DNA of 9,167 nt from Planctomycetaceae bacterium. GTDB lineage: Bacteria; Planctomycetota; Planctomycetia; Planctomycetales; Planctomycetaceae. This document shows positions 1 to 5,802 of this stretch, one piece after another (position 1 is the stretch's first letter; every line of letters starts with the position of its first letter). Under the pieces are notes generated by a model. The model was given only the letters and a program-made list of their open reading frames with translations, was not told the DNA's origin and ran no database searches. The stretch covers positions 1 through 9,167 of the forward strand of contig JALWSL010000050.1 of assembly GCA_027080405.1 (NCBI GenBank), in the 5' to 3' direction. Made by a program: the position numbers and the translations under genes.

Positions 1-108
1 TTCTACGTGGTCTACACGCGACCGCGGACGGGCAAAATCGTTCGACGGAAAGAATGCCGGCACTGCGGACGAAGGGTGACAACCTGGGAACAGGTGTTGG
101 GGGAATGA
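1..108 (+). CDS. C-terminal end of a small zinc-ribbon protein (partial)
   Basis: Frame 1 is open from the window edge to a TGA at 106-108, giving the last 35 residues of a protein whose start lies outside. The visible part is very basic and contains a CxxC knuckle (E-C-R-H-C-G-R-R), followed by a threonine- and tryptophan-containing tail. That layout is typical of the second knuckle of a CxxC...CxxC zinc ribbon such as the N-terminus of NrdR or small phage zinc-finger proteins. Small proteins of this kind are often found in prophage-like regions, which would agree with the portal gene further right. The first knuckle is not in the window, so metal binding and DNA binding are inferred. It is too short to be an NrdR, because no ATP-cone follows. 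Confidence is moderate that it is a gene and low for its role. Confidence 0.5.
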   Translation, partial: FYVVYTRPRTGKIVRRKECRHCGRRVTTWEQVLGE

Positions 109-172
109 TTGTTGCAATCCGTCACCGATGAACTGGCTCGTCCAGCAAGAGTCACCAGAAACCAAGGTTTTC

Positions 173-202
173 TTGACAAATCGCAGGACGATTTGATATA
201 TT
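173..202 (+). promoter_or_regulatory. Predicted sigma-70-type promoter of the AbiE locus
   Basis: A perfect TTGACA (-35) at 173-178 is followed after 18 bp by TATATT at 197-202, which matches five of the six bases of TATAAT. Transcription would start near 208-210, about 33 bases before the abiEi ATG at 242. The position and direction fit the antitoxin-toxin operon. This is pattern matching only. Confidence 0.5.
178..194. promoter_or_regulatory. Palindromic candidate AbiEi operator within the promoter spacer
   Basis: AAATCG (178-183) and CGATTT (189-194) form a perfect 6-bp inverted repeat with a 5-bp centre, lying between the -35 and -10 elements. AbiEi antitoxins are known to repress their own operon by binding inverted repeats at the promoter, so this is the most likely autoregulatory site. 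A near-identical 9-mer pair, TATATTTAC at 197-205 and TATATTTAT at 229-237, lies just downstream and might belong to the same control region. Binding is inferred. Confidence 0.4.
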
Positions 203-241
203 TACCAGCACTTCTGTTATCTTGCAGGTATATTTATCGGT

Positions 242-868
242 ATGACTGTCACCAAATCTCACAACGAAAATCGGCGAGTCACTGTGGCGCTCGAAGCATT
301 TCGAGCCGCTGGTGGGATTCTGCGCACGCGTGACGCGCTGCGCGCCGGCATTCACCCGAGTACCCTGTACGAACTCCGAGACGATGGCCGAATTCAACAA
401 CTCAGCCGTGGCCTCTTTCGACTGTCCGATGCCCCACCGCTCGGGGAGCCAGATCTCGTCACCGTGGCTCTGAGAATTCCTGACGGCGTGCTCTGTCTGA
501 TTTCCGCGCTGGCCTGGCATGAACTGACGACACAGATCCCGCACGAAATCTATGTTGCGATTCCACGAGGAGCCGAAGCCCCCCGGCTCGACTATCCACC
601 GGTCAGGCACTTTTGGTTCAGCGGGAAGGCATTCTCAGAAGGCATCGAAACAGAGGACGTTGATGGCGTGCCGCTGCGCGTCTACTGCCGCGAAAAAACC
701 ATTGCAGACTGTTTCAAGTACCGAAACAGGATTGGTCTCGATACGGCAATCGAAGCGGTGAAGTCCTACCGCCAACAGGGAAGGATTAACGTCGAGTCCC
801 TGCTGCACTACGCTGAGATCTGCCGGGTCAAACGCGTCATCCAGCCGTATCTGGAGGCCGTGCTATGA
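242..868 (+). CDS. abiEi: Type IV toxin-antitoxin antitoxin / transcriptional regulator, AbiEi family
   Basis: The 208-residue product has the AbiEi layout. Residues about 15-62 are an N-terminal winged-helix domain, with a helix-turn-helix around 'TRDALRAGIHPSTLYEL' and a wing ending in 'SRGLFRLSD'. A C-terminal antitoxin domain follows, with the family hallmark 'REKTIADCFKYRN' near residue 150. Length is normal for the family. AbiEi counters the nucleotidyltransferase toxin AbiEii without stable complex formation (type IV) and represses its own promoter. The ATG at 242 was chosen because it directly precedes the winged helix and sits about 33 bases after the predicted transcription start; the Shine-Dalgarno sequence is weak. 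Its stop overlaps the next ATG in an ATGA, so translation is coupled to the toxin fragment. The antitoxin appears intact, so it could still bind DNA or act on related toxins elsewhere. I am fairly sure of the family. Confidence 0.85.
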   Translation: MTVTKSHNENRRVTVALEAFRAAGGILRTRDALRAGIHPSTLYELRDDGRIQQLSRGLFRLSDAPPLGEPDLVTVALRIPDGVLCLISALAWHELTTQIPHEIYVAIPRGAEAPRLDYPPVRHFWFSGKAFSEGIETEDVDGVPLRVYCREKTIADCFKYRNRIGLDTAIEAVKSYRQQGRINVESLLHYAEICRVKRVIQPYLEAVL

Positions 869-1035
869 CCAATCGTCAGGTGCGAAACATTGCGGCGTCC
901 GTGAGACAGCGCCTTCTCAACATCGCAAGAGAGACGGGGCGTCCGTTCCAGGAAGTGCTGCAGTACTTCGCGATGGAACGTTTCCTTTACCGGCTGTCCC
1001 AGTCCACCAACCCCGAGAACTCTATTCTGACATGA
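865..1035 (+). pseudogene. abiEii: Truncated AbiEii nucleotidyltransferase toxin (N-terminal 56 residues)
   Basis: Beginning at the ATGA overlap with abiEi, this frame encodes 56 residues that read as the start of an AbiEii-type toxin: 'VRNIAASVRQRLLNIARETG' and then 'QYFAMERFLYRLSQS'. In intact proteins of about 250-300 residues, this helical N-terminus is followed by the nucleotidyltransferase core with its GSD and acidic motifs. Here the family match fades after 'RLSQS', a few unrelated codons follow, and TGA at 1033-1035 ends the frame. None of the three forward frames from 1036 to 1105 obviously restores the core. I infer a toxin inactivated by deletion or replacement of its 3' part, with the new sequence joined near 1005-1020. 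A single-base frameshift is less likely because the missing core is not seen nearby in any frame. Confidence 0.75.
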
Positions 1036-1105
1036 CTCGTCACAGGTTTCCGTCGCAGCATTCCACGTCCGTTGCCGGCGACACGTTGCAAGAAAGACTT
1101 CAAAC

Positions 1106-1819
1106 ATGACATATCGTTCAAGCCCCTTCATTGACTTCAATACGGATACGGTAACGACAGCACCGATGGATCTGATTCGTGGAGTCCCCAGACCTTGGTC
1201 GCTGGATCAAAAGATTGAAATCTACGAATGCATGATTGAGGTGTGGCAACTTGGGGCAGCGGTGGCGATGCTGCGTCAGATTGAATCCCATCAGCCACCA
1301 TCAAGTTGGTCGCATGCAGCATACGGTCTTGTGTCGATGACGTTCTCGTATTTCGAGATGATCGGTAAGTCACTGAATCCGAATTCTGGATCCAGTGGCA
1401 CAGCCGGAACGGACTTCAACTATGGCTTCTGCGATGTTTATCCGACATTCGCACCTTCCAACGGGATCTACAGTGACAAGATTCCCCAGGCCAGTGGACC
1501 GTGGCCTATCAATCCGGACATTCAAAGTGTTGTTCAATTCAGAGACCGTATAAGGAATGGCATTTACCACCTTGGATACACAAAGTCAGGAGTCCTAATT
1601 CATAACAATCAACCGCACGTCGCTGATTTCGAGGAACGATCGGCTCCAGATCCATCCAATCCGAGTCAGAGTATCACACAGTACTTCATGAACCCACATT
1701 CGTTCCTTCGAACAATTGTTGATCATTTCCCCGGCTTCATCGCCAAACTACGTGTCACGGGAAACACTACTCTTCGTCAGAAGTTCGAGCAGTTCTTCGA
1801 TCAGTTTATTTCTCCGTAG
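1106..1819 (+). CDS. Hypothetical protein with a HEPN-type R-N-x3-H motif
   Basis: I do not recognise this 237-residue protein as a named family. Its ATG at 1106 follows a modest purine-rich stretch (AAGAAAG) at good spacing. The N-terminal part is probably helical ('KIEIYECMIEVWQLGAAVAML'). The key feature is 'FRDRIRNGIYHLG', where Arg150-Asn-Gly-Ile-Tyr-His155 fits the RX4H signature with a polar residue after the arginine, as in HEPN ribonucleases and HEPN-like helical bundles. There is no signal peptide or membrane segment. The stop codon overlaps the GTG start of the next gene, whose product also carries R-N-x3-H, so the two probably form a translationally coupled pair. Ribonuclease or defence function is an inference from the motif and from neighbouring AbiE and Dcm/Vsr genes. 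The motif also occurs in non-catalytic helical proteins. Confidence 0.6.
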   Translation: MTYRSSPFIDFNTDTVTTAPMDLIRGVPRPWSLDQKIEIYECMIEVWQLGAAVAMLRQIESHQPPSSWSHAAYGLVSMTFSYFEMIGKSLNPNSGSSGTAGTDFNYGFCDVYPTFAPSNGIYSDKIPQASGPWPINPDIQSVVQFRDRIRNGIYHLGYTKSGVLIHNNQPHVADFEERSAPDPSNPSQSITQYFMNPHSFLRTIVDHFPGFIAKLRVTGNTTLRQKFEQFFDQFISP

Positions 1820-2691
1820 TGGATGCCGATATGATTTTGGACCACGACAACCTGCGTTCCGTAGTTGTCGAATGCCTACGCAAAGAGCGGCCGCAGTTCG
1901 GCGTACGCGATCCGTTCCGCGTCGAACACCTCTTCCGAGAAGTGGCTGAGGTTGCACACACCCGAGGCCTTGAGGTCCGAGCGGGCATGAACGCGTGGAA
2001 TATGCACCATGACATCCCGGAGCTGCACGCAAACCTTCGGGCTCCTATTTGGAGCATTGTTTGGGATCTGATTGTCGAGGGTGTCCTACGGCCCGGAGCG
2101 GCGAATAGTGAACCGTTCGACCTTCCATACATCCACGTCACTGAGCACGGGAAGAAGGTCATTGCAGGGGACGTGACACCGTACGATCCTTCTGGCTACA
2201 TGAAGGAACTTAAGAATCGTATCCCCGCGATCGACCCAATCATCGAGAAATACATTGCCGAGGCCGCAGAGACGCTTCGCCAGAACTGCCTCCTTTCATC
2301 CACTGTAACTCTCGGCTGCGCGTCAGAAATGGCTTTCCTCTTACTTTCGGCTGCCTACCGCAATTCCGTCGATCCGGCGACGCAGGCTGCATATGACCGC
2401 GCGTTAGCGAAGACCAGAGGAATCAAGCAACATCACCAAGCGTTTATGGCCGAATATCAGAAGCTCAAGCCGCAGTTGAAAGCCGACAAGGGCAATAATT
2501 GGCTTACGGGGATGGACAACGCGATGGATCATGTCTTCTCGTATTTCCGGGACATGCGAAATTCAGCCGGCCACCCCTCGGGCTACGCCTTTACGAAAGA
2601 ACTCGCCGCGTCACATCTGATGATATTCCCGTATTATCTGCGACTCATCTATGATCTGACTGAGTGGTTGGATGCCCACAGTCCAATCTGA
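1819..2691 (+). CDS. Hypothetical protein: winged-helix-like N-terminus plus HEPN-like C-terminus (R-N-x3-H)
   Basis: This 290-residue product resembles a recurrent family of uncharacterised bacterial proteins. The N-terminal ~110 residues look like a winged helix, ending in strands around 'PIWSIVWDLIVEGVLRPG' and 'YIHVTEHGKKV'. A linker 'YDPSGYMKELKNRIPAIDPIIEKYI' leads into a helical C-terminal domain with 'TVTLGCASEMAFLLLSAAY' and the motif Arg247-Asn-Ser-Ala-Gly-His252 ('MRNSAGHPSG'), matching the HEPN RX4H pattern seen also in DUF4145-like proteins. The GTG at 1819 overlaps the previous TAG; an alternative ATG lies at 1831 and would remove only four residues. Overlap with the upstream HEPN-motif gene argues for co-translation and joint function. 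Nucleic-acid binding and RNA cleavage are inferred, not shown. Its base composition is similar to the flanking phage genes. Confidence 0.65.
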   Translation: MDADMILDHDNLRSVVVECLRKERPQFGVRDPFRVEHLFREVAEVAHTRGLEVRAGMNAWNMHHDIPELHANLRAPIWSIVWDLIVEGVLRPGAANSEPFDLPYIHVTEHGKKVIAGDVTPYDPSGYMKELKNRIPAIDPIIEKYIAEAAETLRQNCLLSSTVTLGCASEMAFLLLSAAYRNSVDPATQAAYDRALAKTRGIKQHHQAFMAEYQKLKPQLKADKGNNWLTGMDNAMDHVFSYFRDMRNSAGHPSGYAFTKELAASHLMIFPYYLRLIYDLTEWLDAHSPI

Positions 2692-2906
2692 CGCTCGCCA
2701 CTGCGTGATTAGCGCGGCCTGAAATCTCCTGCCAAGGTTGTGGTATTCACAAGCAGGAGCTGTGTTTGATACGTGAAGTGTCACACGGGCCGCGTTCCAC
2801 ATCTGTAACGCTTTCGGCGAATCTTCGCTTCCGCCGGACAACCGTGCCGCGCACGGCATAAGTCTCCCTTCAGACGGCCAGTCGCCGTCCAGACAGGAGA
2901 CATCTC
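2692..2906. other. Intergenic stretch before the phage head genes
   Basis: These 215 bases hold no gene I can support. They contain an imperfect hairpin (2726-2759). A minus-strand ORF crosses the region but shows no recognisable family. A forward frame from about 2706 to 2850 is open but lacks a good start and has no recognisable motif; it could be a degraded fragment, for example the end of a lost terminase gene, though I cannot show that. A purine-rich Shine-Dalgarno (CAGGAGA, around 2894-2900) at the right end belongs to the next gene. Confidence 0.4.
2726..2759 (+). terminator. Imperfect hairpin, possible terminator of the HEPN-motif pair
   Basis: CTCCTGC (2726-2732) pairs with GCAGGAG (2753-2759). 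Inside it TTGTG (2738-2742) pairs with CACAA (2748-2752) around a GTATT loop, with a five-base bulge on the left arm. It lies 35 bases past the stop at 2691. No run of T follows, so it is not a typical intrinsic terminator; it might stabilise the mRNA end or be incidental. Confidence 0.3.
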
Positions 2907-3104
2907 GTGGCAAACCAGCTTGATCAGACGATTCGCGACAACGCCCAGGGACCTGCCAAGGCCTCGGGTGACTCGGGAAGTATGGAACAGCACAAGCTGG
3001 CCGACCAGATCGCTGCGGATCGCTACCTGAACTCGAAGGATGCCGCGAAGTCGAAAACGCGCGGCCTGCGATTCACCAAGCTTGTCCCTCCGGGAGCGTC
3101 GTAG
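2907..3104 (+). CDS. Small phage head-module protein preceding the portal gene
   Basis: The GTG start at 2907 has a strong Shine-Dalgarno (CAGGAGA, about seven bases upstream), and the frame ends at 3102-3104, one base before the portal GTG. The 65-residue product is hydrophilic, with a helical segment around 'QHKLADQIAADRYLNSKDAAK' and a basic end 'RGLRFTKLVPPG'. In lambda-like phages a small head-completion protein (gpW) lies between terminase and portal, and this gene has that position and size, but I do not see clear gpW sequence features. Close spacing to the portal gene indicates one transcript. I recall similar proteins in planctomycete prophage-like regions; this is memory, not a search. 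No terminase is visible upstream, where the HEPN-motif genes sit instead. Confidence 0.6.
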   Translation: MANQLDQTIRDNAQGPAKASGDSGSMEQHKLADQIAADRYLNSKDAAKSKTRGLRFTKLVPPGAS

Positions 3105-3105
3105 C

Positions 3106-4113
3106 GTGTTGAACTGGCTTAAAAACCTGACTCGCAGCAAGCCGATCCAGTCCGCCTTCGGCGGGAATGCGATCCGGATGCTGCGCGGCCGTTACGACGC
3201 GGCGGTTACCAGCGATGACAATCGCCGCCATTGGGTGAACGCCGACGGATTGAGCGCCGACGCCGCCAACAGCAGCGACGTCCGTCGCATTCTCCGAAAC
3301 CGCGCCCGCTACGAAATCGCCAACAACAGCTACGCCAAGGGAATCGTCCTCACGCTGGCCAACGACGTGATCGGTACGGGACCCCGGCTGCAGATGCTGA
3401 CCGAAGACGCCGAGGCGAACCGCCGCATCGAGCGTGTGTTTGCACTCTGGTCGAAAGCGGTCGGCCTGGCCGGAAAACTGCGAACGATGCGGATGGCTCA
3501 TACCGGCGACGGCGAATCCTTCGCCGTTCTGATCAACAACGAGCAACTCTCCACCGGAATCAAACTCGATCTGCGACTGGTGGAAGCCGATCAGGTCGCG
3601 ACTCCCGACCTCGGTTTGTCGGTCGGGAACACCGACAACGCCGTTGATGGCATCGTGTTCGATGGTGCCGGCAACCCAGTCGAATATCACGTGCTCAGAA
3701 AACATCCCGGCGGGAACGGCATCGACCTCGGTCTGCAATACGACCGGATTCCCGCGAGCGCGATGATCCACCTGTTTCGGACTGATCGTCCCGGTCAACG
3801 TCGTGGCGTTCCGGAAATCACTCCCGCTCTGCCGTTGTTCGCCATGCTGCGGGACTATTCGCTGGCGACGCTCGACGCGGCCAAAGCGGCTGCGAACTTC
3901 GCCGGCATTCTTTACACCGATGCGCCGGCCAACGGCGAGGCGGACGCTGTCGAGCCGCTTGATGCGATCGAACTCGACCGCAACCTGCTGCTGACGATGC
4001 CGGGCGGCTGGAAAATGAGTCAGCTTAAAGCGGAGCAACCGGCCACGGGCAGCCTGCGTCATTTTCAAGTTGGCCGAGGCGTGGCAAAAGCAGCAACGAC
4101 CAAGCTAACCTGA
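3106..4113 (+). pseudogene. Phage portal protein, lambda family, C-terminally truncated
   Basis: The start is taken as GTG 3106, with GGGAG about ten bases upstream and one base after the previous stop; an in-frame ATG at 3040 would overlap that gene. The reading frame gives 335 residues. Residues 1 to about 314 are a lambda/gpB-family portal protein, which forms the dodecameric DNA channel of the capsid. Hallmarks are 'LRNRARYEIANNSYAKGIV', 'DVIGTGPR', 'TGDGESFAVL' and 'DRPGQRRGVPEI'. After 'LKAEQPAT' (about position 4047) the family sequence stops and some 21 unrelated residues follow, ending at a TGA (4111-4113) inside the attC stem. Normal portals run to about 480-530 residues, so the C-terminal third, including part of the stem/clip region, is missing. 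The break lies about 45 bases from the integron cassette end, so I infer that integron acquisition, or an associated deletion, destroyed the gene. Confidence 0.8.
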
Positions 4114-4197
4114 CCCGGTGCTGCCGGGCAGAAGACACAGATTCTACCAAAAACCCGGCCCGGCAGCACCGGGTCAGGTTGAGCGCCTTGTTATGCC
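4091..4197 (-). repeat. attC recombination site of the integron cassette
   Basis: Read on the minus strand, the site runs from R'' GGCATAAC (4190-4197) to R' GTTGCTG (4091-4097). A 23-bp perfect inverted repeat (4107-4129 with 4158-4180) forms the inner stem around a 28-base loop. Just outside it, AGC (4182-4184) pairs with GCT (4104-4106), leaving a single unpaired base at 4181. On the recombinogenic bottom strand of the cassette that base is a G, matching the known extrahelical G of attC sites. Unpaired spacers of five or six bases separate the L and R boxes. The R' beyond the crossover (TTGCTG) departs from the TTRRRY consensus because it belongs to the flanking DNA. The site lies seven bases after the cassette gene stop. 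Confidence 0.8.
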
Positions 4198-4663
4198 ACA
4201 TATTTACGCGTGATCCACCACGACTGTATTGCCATCATTGTCCGGTCTGTGAGGATACAGCGTAATTCGGAATGATGCGCCGCAGTCTGCCATGCGACGT
4301 AAGACGTCGTTTGAAAGTCCTTGATTGAACGCCCAAGGTTCGTCGCCACAATCATATCCGACGTTGAATTCGCGTTTTGAGCACCGCGCCCATAATTCGC
4401 GAGCGCCATCGGACAATGCATCTACGGCATCCAGTAGACGTTTGATGTTTGGTTCGGGTTCTGTGTCGTTGTTGTCCTCGCACATGACGTAGAAAAGCCC
4501 GTCGTCACCTGGATTCACGAGAGCAACGAGATCATGGGATTCAATCTCGGTGGCGAGCATTGCTGGGTCAACGTCGCAGACGAGATCGAGGTCCGTATTC
4601 AAGTACTGGATGGTTGGTGTTTCGCTCACGAGCCCATGTCACAGAATCGCCTGTGTGGCATAA
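4097..4663 (-). mobile_element. Integron gene cassette (one gene plus attC)
   Basis: The cassette is bounded by predicted crossover points between G4664 and T4663 (5' end, minus strand) and between G4097 and T4096 (3' end). Its first bases, TTATGCCACA, are the complement of the R'' end of its own attC: GTTATGCCACA at 4190-4200 is inverted as TGTGGCATAAC at 4654-4664, 11 of 11. This relation is exactly what a circularised cassette requires, since R' is rebuilt from the final G and the first bases. The 567-bp unit holds one short-leader gene (start 34 bases in) filling nearly all of it, the usual compact form. It is the only cassette visible. The DNA after the 3' crossover is about 50 bases of unassigned sequence and then the truncated portal gene, so either the rest of an array has been lost or the cassette adjoins non-integron DNA. 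Confidence 0.78.
4204..4629 (-). CDS. Integron cassette protein of unknown function, 141 residues
   Basis: This frame runs from GTG (4627-4629) to TAA (4204-4206). The GTG is chosen because an in-frame TGA lies four codons upstream and the nearby ATG is out of frame and stops at once. I recognise it only as a conserved hypothetical type with 'TIQYLNTDLDLVC' at the N-terminus and 'EFNVGYDCGDEPWAFNQGLS...RMADCGASFRITLYP' at the C-terminus. It is acidic and soluble, without signal peptide or membrane segment. The first part may be an alpha/beta fold and the middle 'IKRLLDAVDALSDGARELW' a helix. It is the only gene of the cassette, expressed presumably from the predicted Pc promoter to its right; no clear Shine-Dalgarno is seen, which is common in cassettes with short leaders. 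Function is unknown; no resistance or toxin motif is visible. Confidence 0.75.
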   Translation of the reverse strand: MSETPTIQYLNTDLDLVCDVDPAMLATEIESHDLVALVNPGDDGLFYVMCEDNNDTEPEPNIKRLLDAVDALSDGARELWARCSKREFNVGYDCGDEPWAFNQGLSNDVLRRMADCGASFRITLYPHRPDNDGNTVVVDHA

Positions 4664-4690
4664 CTTGTGTTTCTCTGAACCGAATGCATT
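4657..4690 (-). other. Candidate attI site at the integron/cassette junction
   Basis: On the minus strand the junction reads AGAGAAACACAAG then TTATGCC, with the crossover between G4664 and T4663. The A-rich stretch ending in AAG before the crossover resembles the end of class 1 attI1 (ACAAAG then TTRGGC). It lies between the integrase gene and the first cassette, which is where attI must be. The outer limit is a guess; direct-repeat integrase sites were not resolved. Confidence 0.6.
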
Positions 4691-4691
4691 G

Positions 4692-4719
4692 AGAATAACC
4701 GATGCCGATGGAATGTCAA
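4692..4719 (-). promoter_or_regulatory. Predicted cassette promoter Pc
   Basis: On the minus strand, a perfect TTGACA (4714-4719) is followed after 16 bp by TATTCT (4692-4697, four of six to TATAAT). Transcription would start near 4685, about 20 bases before the cassette boundary, and read into the cassette gene. The position between attI and intI and the outward direction are those of known Pc promoters. Its presence makes the upstream ATG at 4702 an unlikely integrase start. Confidence 0.55.
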
Positions 4720-4797
4720 TCTTTTCCCACACCACGAGTTGCGGCGGAATTCGCTGCGCGAATTGACCGAGCCATTCTTGCGCGGCACACTGCAGGC

Positions 4798-5727
4798 ATG
4801 AAACTCTTGGACCAATACGAATCCGCCTGCAAGGTGCGGCGGCTGGCCCCACGCACGATCCAGACGTACCGACGCTGGGTCGAGGAATTCTTGCGGTTTC
4901 ACCACGACTGCGTCGGTGAGTGGATTCATCCGGAAAAGATGGGAGAGCCGGAAGTTGAGGCGTTCCTGACGCACCTGGCCGTCAACCGGCGCGTTGCGGC
5001 CAGCACGCAGAATCAGGCGTTGGGTGCGATCCTGTTCCTGTACCGCCACGTCTTGGAAAAGGATCTGGGATCGCTCGACGCGGTGCGGGCCAGCAAGCCG
5101 AAGCGGTTGCCGACCGTGCTCTCCAAAGAGGAAGTTCGCCGGCTGATCGCCGCCATGCCGCAGAAGGGGGCCCATCGGCTCATCGTTGAATTGTTGTACG
5201 GCACCGGAATGCGAATCTCGGAGTGTTGCCGCTTGCGGGTGTGCGACGTGGACTTCGACCGAGGGCAGATCGTGATCCGGGAATCGAAGGGGAACAAGGA
5301 TCGGGTGACGATGCTGCCGCAGTCGCTCGGGGAGAAGCTGAAGGCACAGATTGAGTTCGTACGGCTGTTGCGGCATTTCAGGAAAAACGTGGCCTGTGTC
5401 AGCGCACCGTATCTCTCCCGCTGGGACCCGCACTACGTCGTCTGGACGGCTGATCGGAAATCGGACACGCAGATTGGCGTGTTGCGGGCCCACAAACCGG
5501 CTCCTCACGAAAACCAGGTCACCGAGGTTCGCGGTTCCGGGTTCGGCTGCCTCGTCATCCGCTCGGAACTGATCCAGGACCACATCTTCACCGTCCCCAG
5601 CGGCGAAGCGTATTACGACCCGTATTTCTTCCACACGATGAGCGGCAACTGGAAGCGACTCTGCGACTGGTCGTGCGAGTGCGAACACCTGGGACCGAAA
5701 GGACATGGTGCGCTGCAGAAGAAGTGA
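4798..5727 (+). pseudogene. intI: Integron integrase (IntI), truncated and fused in frame to a glycosyltransferase tail
   Basis: From ATG 4798 the first ~193 residues are an integron-type tyrosine recombinase. The N-terminal SAM-like domain includes 'PRTIQTYRRWVEEFLRFHH' and 'VEAFLTHLAVNRRVAASTQNQAL'. The start of the catalytic domain includes 'LLYGTGMRISE' with catalytic Arg139 (Arg146 of IntI1) and 'ESKGNKDR' with the conserved Lys164. The match ends around 'QIEFVRLL' near 5370. The IntI-specific insertion, the HxxR box, the second histidine and the nucleophilic tyrosine are all absent. Instead the frame continues for about 116 residues of an unrelated protein to TGA 5725-5727. The gene reads away from attI and the cassette, the usual divergent arrangement. 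ATG 4798 is preferred over ATG 4702 because the latter lies inside the predicted Pc. The protein cannot be a functional recombinase. The join may be a real deletion or an assembly artefact. Confidence 0.88.
5377..5727 (+). pseudogene. C-terminal remnant of a probable glycosyltransferase
   Basis: The last ~116 residues of the fused frame do not belong to integrases. They contain 'VACVSAPYLSRWDPHYVVW', then 'RGSGFGCLVIRSELI' (Gly246 onward in fusion numbering) and 'YYDPYFFHTMSGNWKRLCDWSCECEHLG'. This order, an 'xGSGFGCLxIR' strand and then an acidic-aromatic segment with an end like 'CEHLG', resembles the second half of GT-A-type family 2-like glycosyltransferases, where a helper acid and a histidine near the end coordinate the donor and metal. 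The N-terminal nucleotide-binding half, with its DxD, is missing. The gene precedes a SAM methyltransferase by 75 bases, a pairing common in glycan-modification clusters and prophage cargo. The exact left edge is uncertain by perhaps 15 bases. The family call is a recognition by eye, not a search. Confidence 0.5.
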
Positions 5728-5802
5728 GCGCGGCCATAACGAATCATGTTGAATCAAGGAACAAACTGGCAATGCCGGACGCCCGAGCCACGGAGCGAAG
5801 CG

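Noticed and set aside
152..610. 152-residue minus-strand frame opposite abiEi
   Set aside because: It lies across the abiEi promoter and coding region and has no family features.
2706..2850. Open forward frame in the gap before the phage genes
   Set aside because: It has no acceptable start or ribosome binding site and no recognisable motif; it could be a gene remnant but evidence is insufficient.
3073..4068. 331-residue minus-strand frame opposite the portal gene
   Set aside because: It mirrors the portal reading frame in GC-rich DNA, has no recognisable motif, and the plus-strand product is a clear portal protein.
4107..4180. Perfect 23-bp hairpin as an intrinsic terminator
   Set aside because: There is no T run, the loop is 28 bases long, and the flanking R/L boxes and the match to the cassette start fit an attC much better.
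4702..4797. Upstream ATG 4702 as start of the integrase
   Set aside because: It would add 32 residues that do not look like IntI and would overlap the predicted Pc promoter; MKLLDQ at 4798 fits the family start.
5728..5760. CATAAC after the fused integrase gene as a second cassette boundary
   Set aside because: There is no matching partner or attC-like inverted repeat nearby, and its orientation does not agree with the array.
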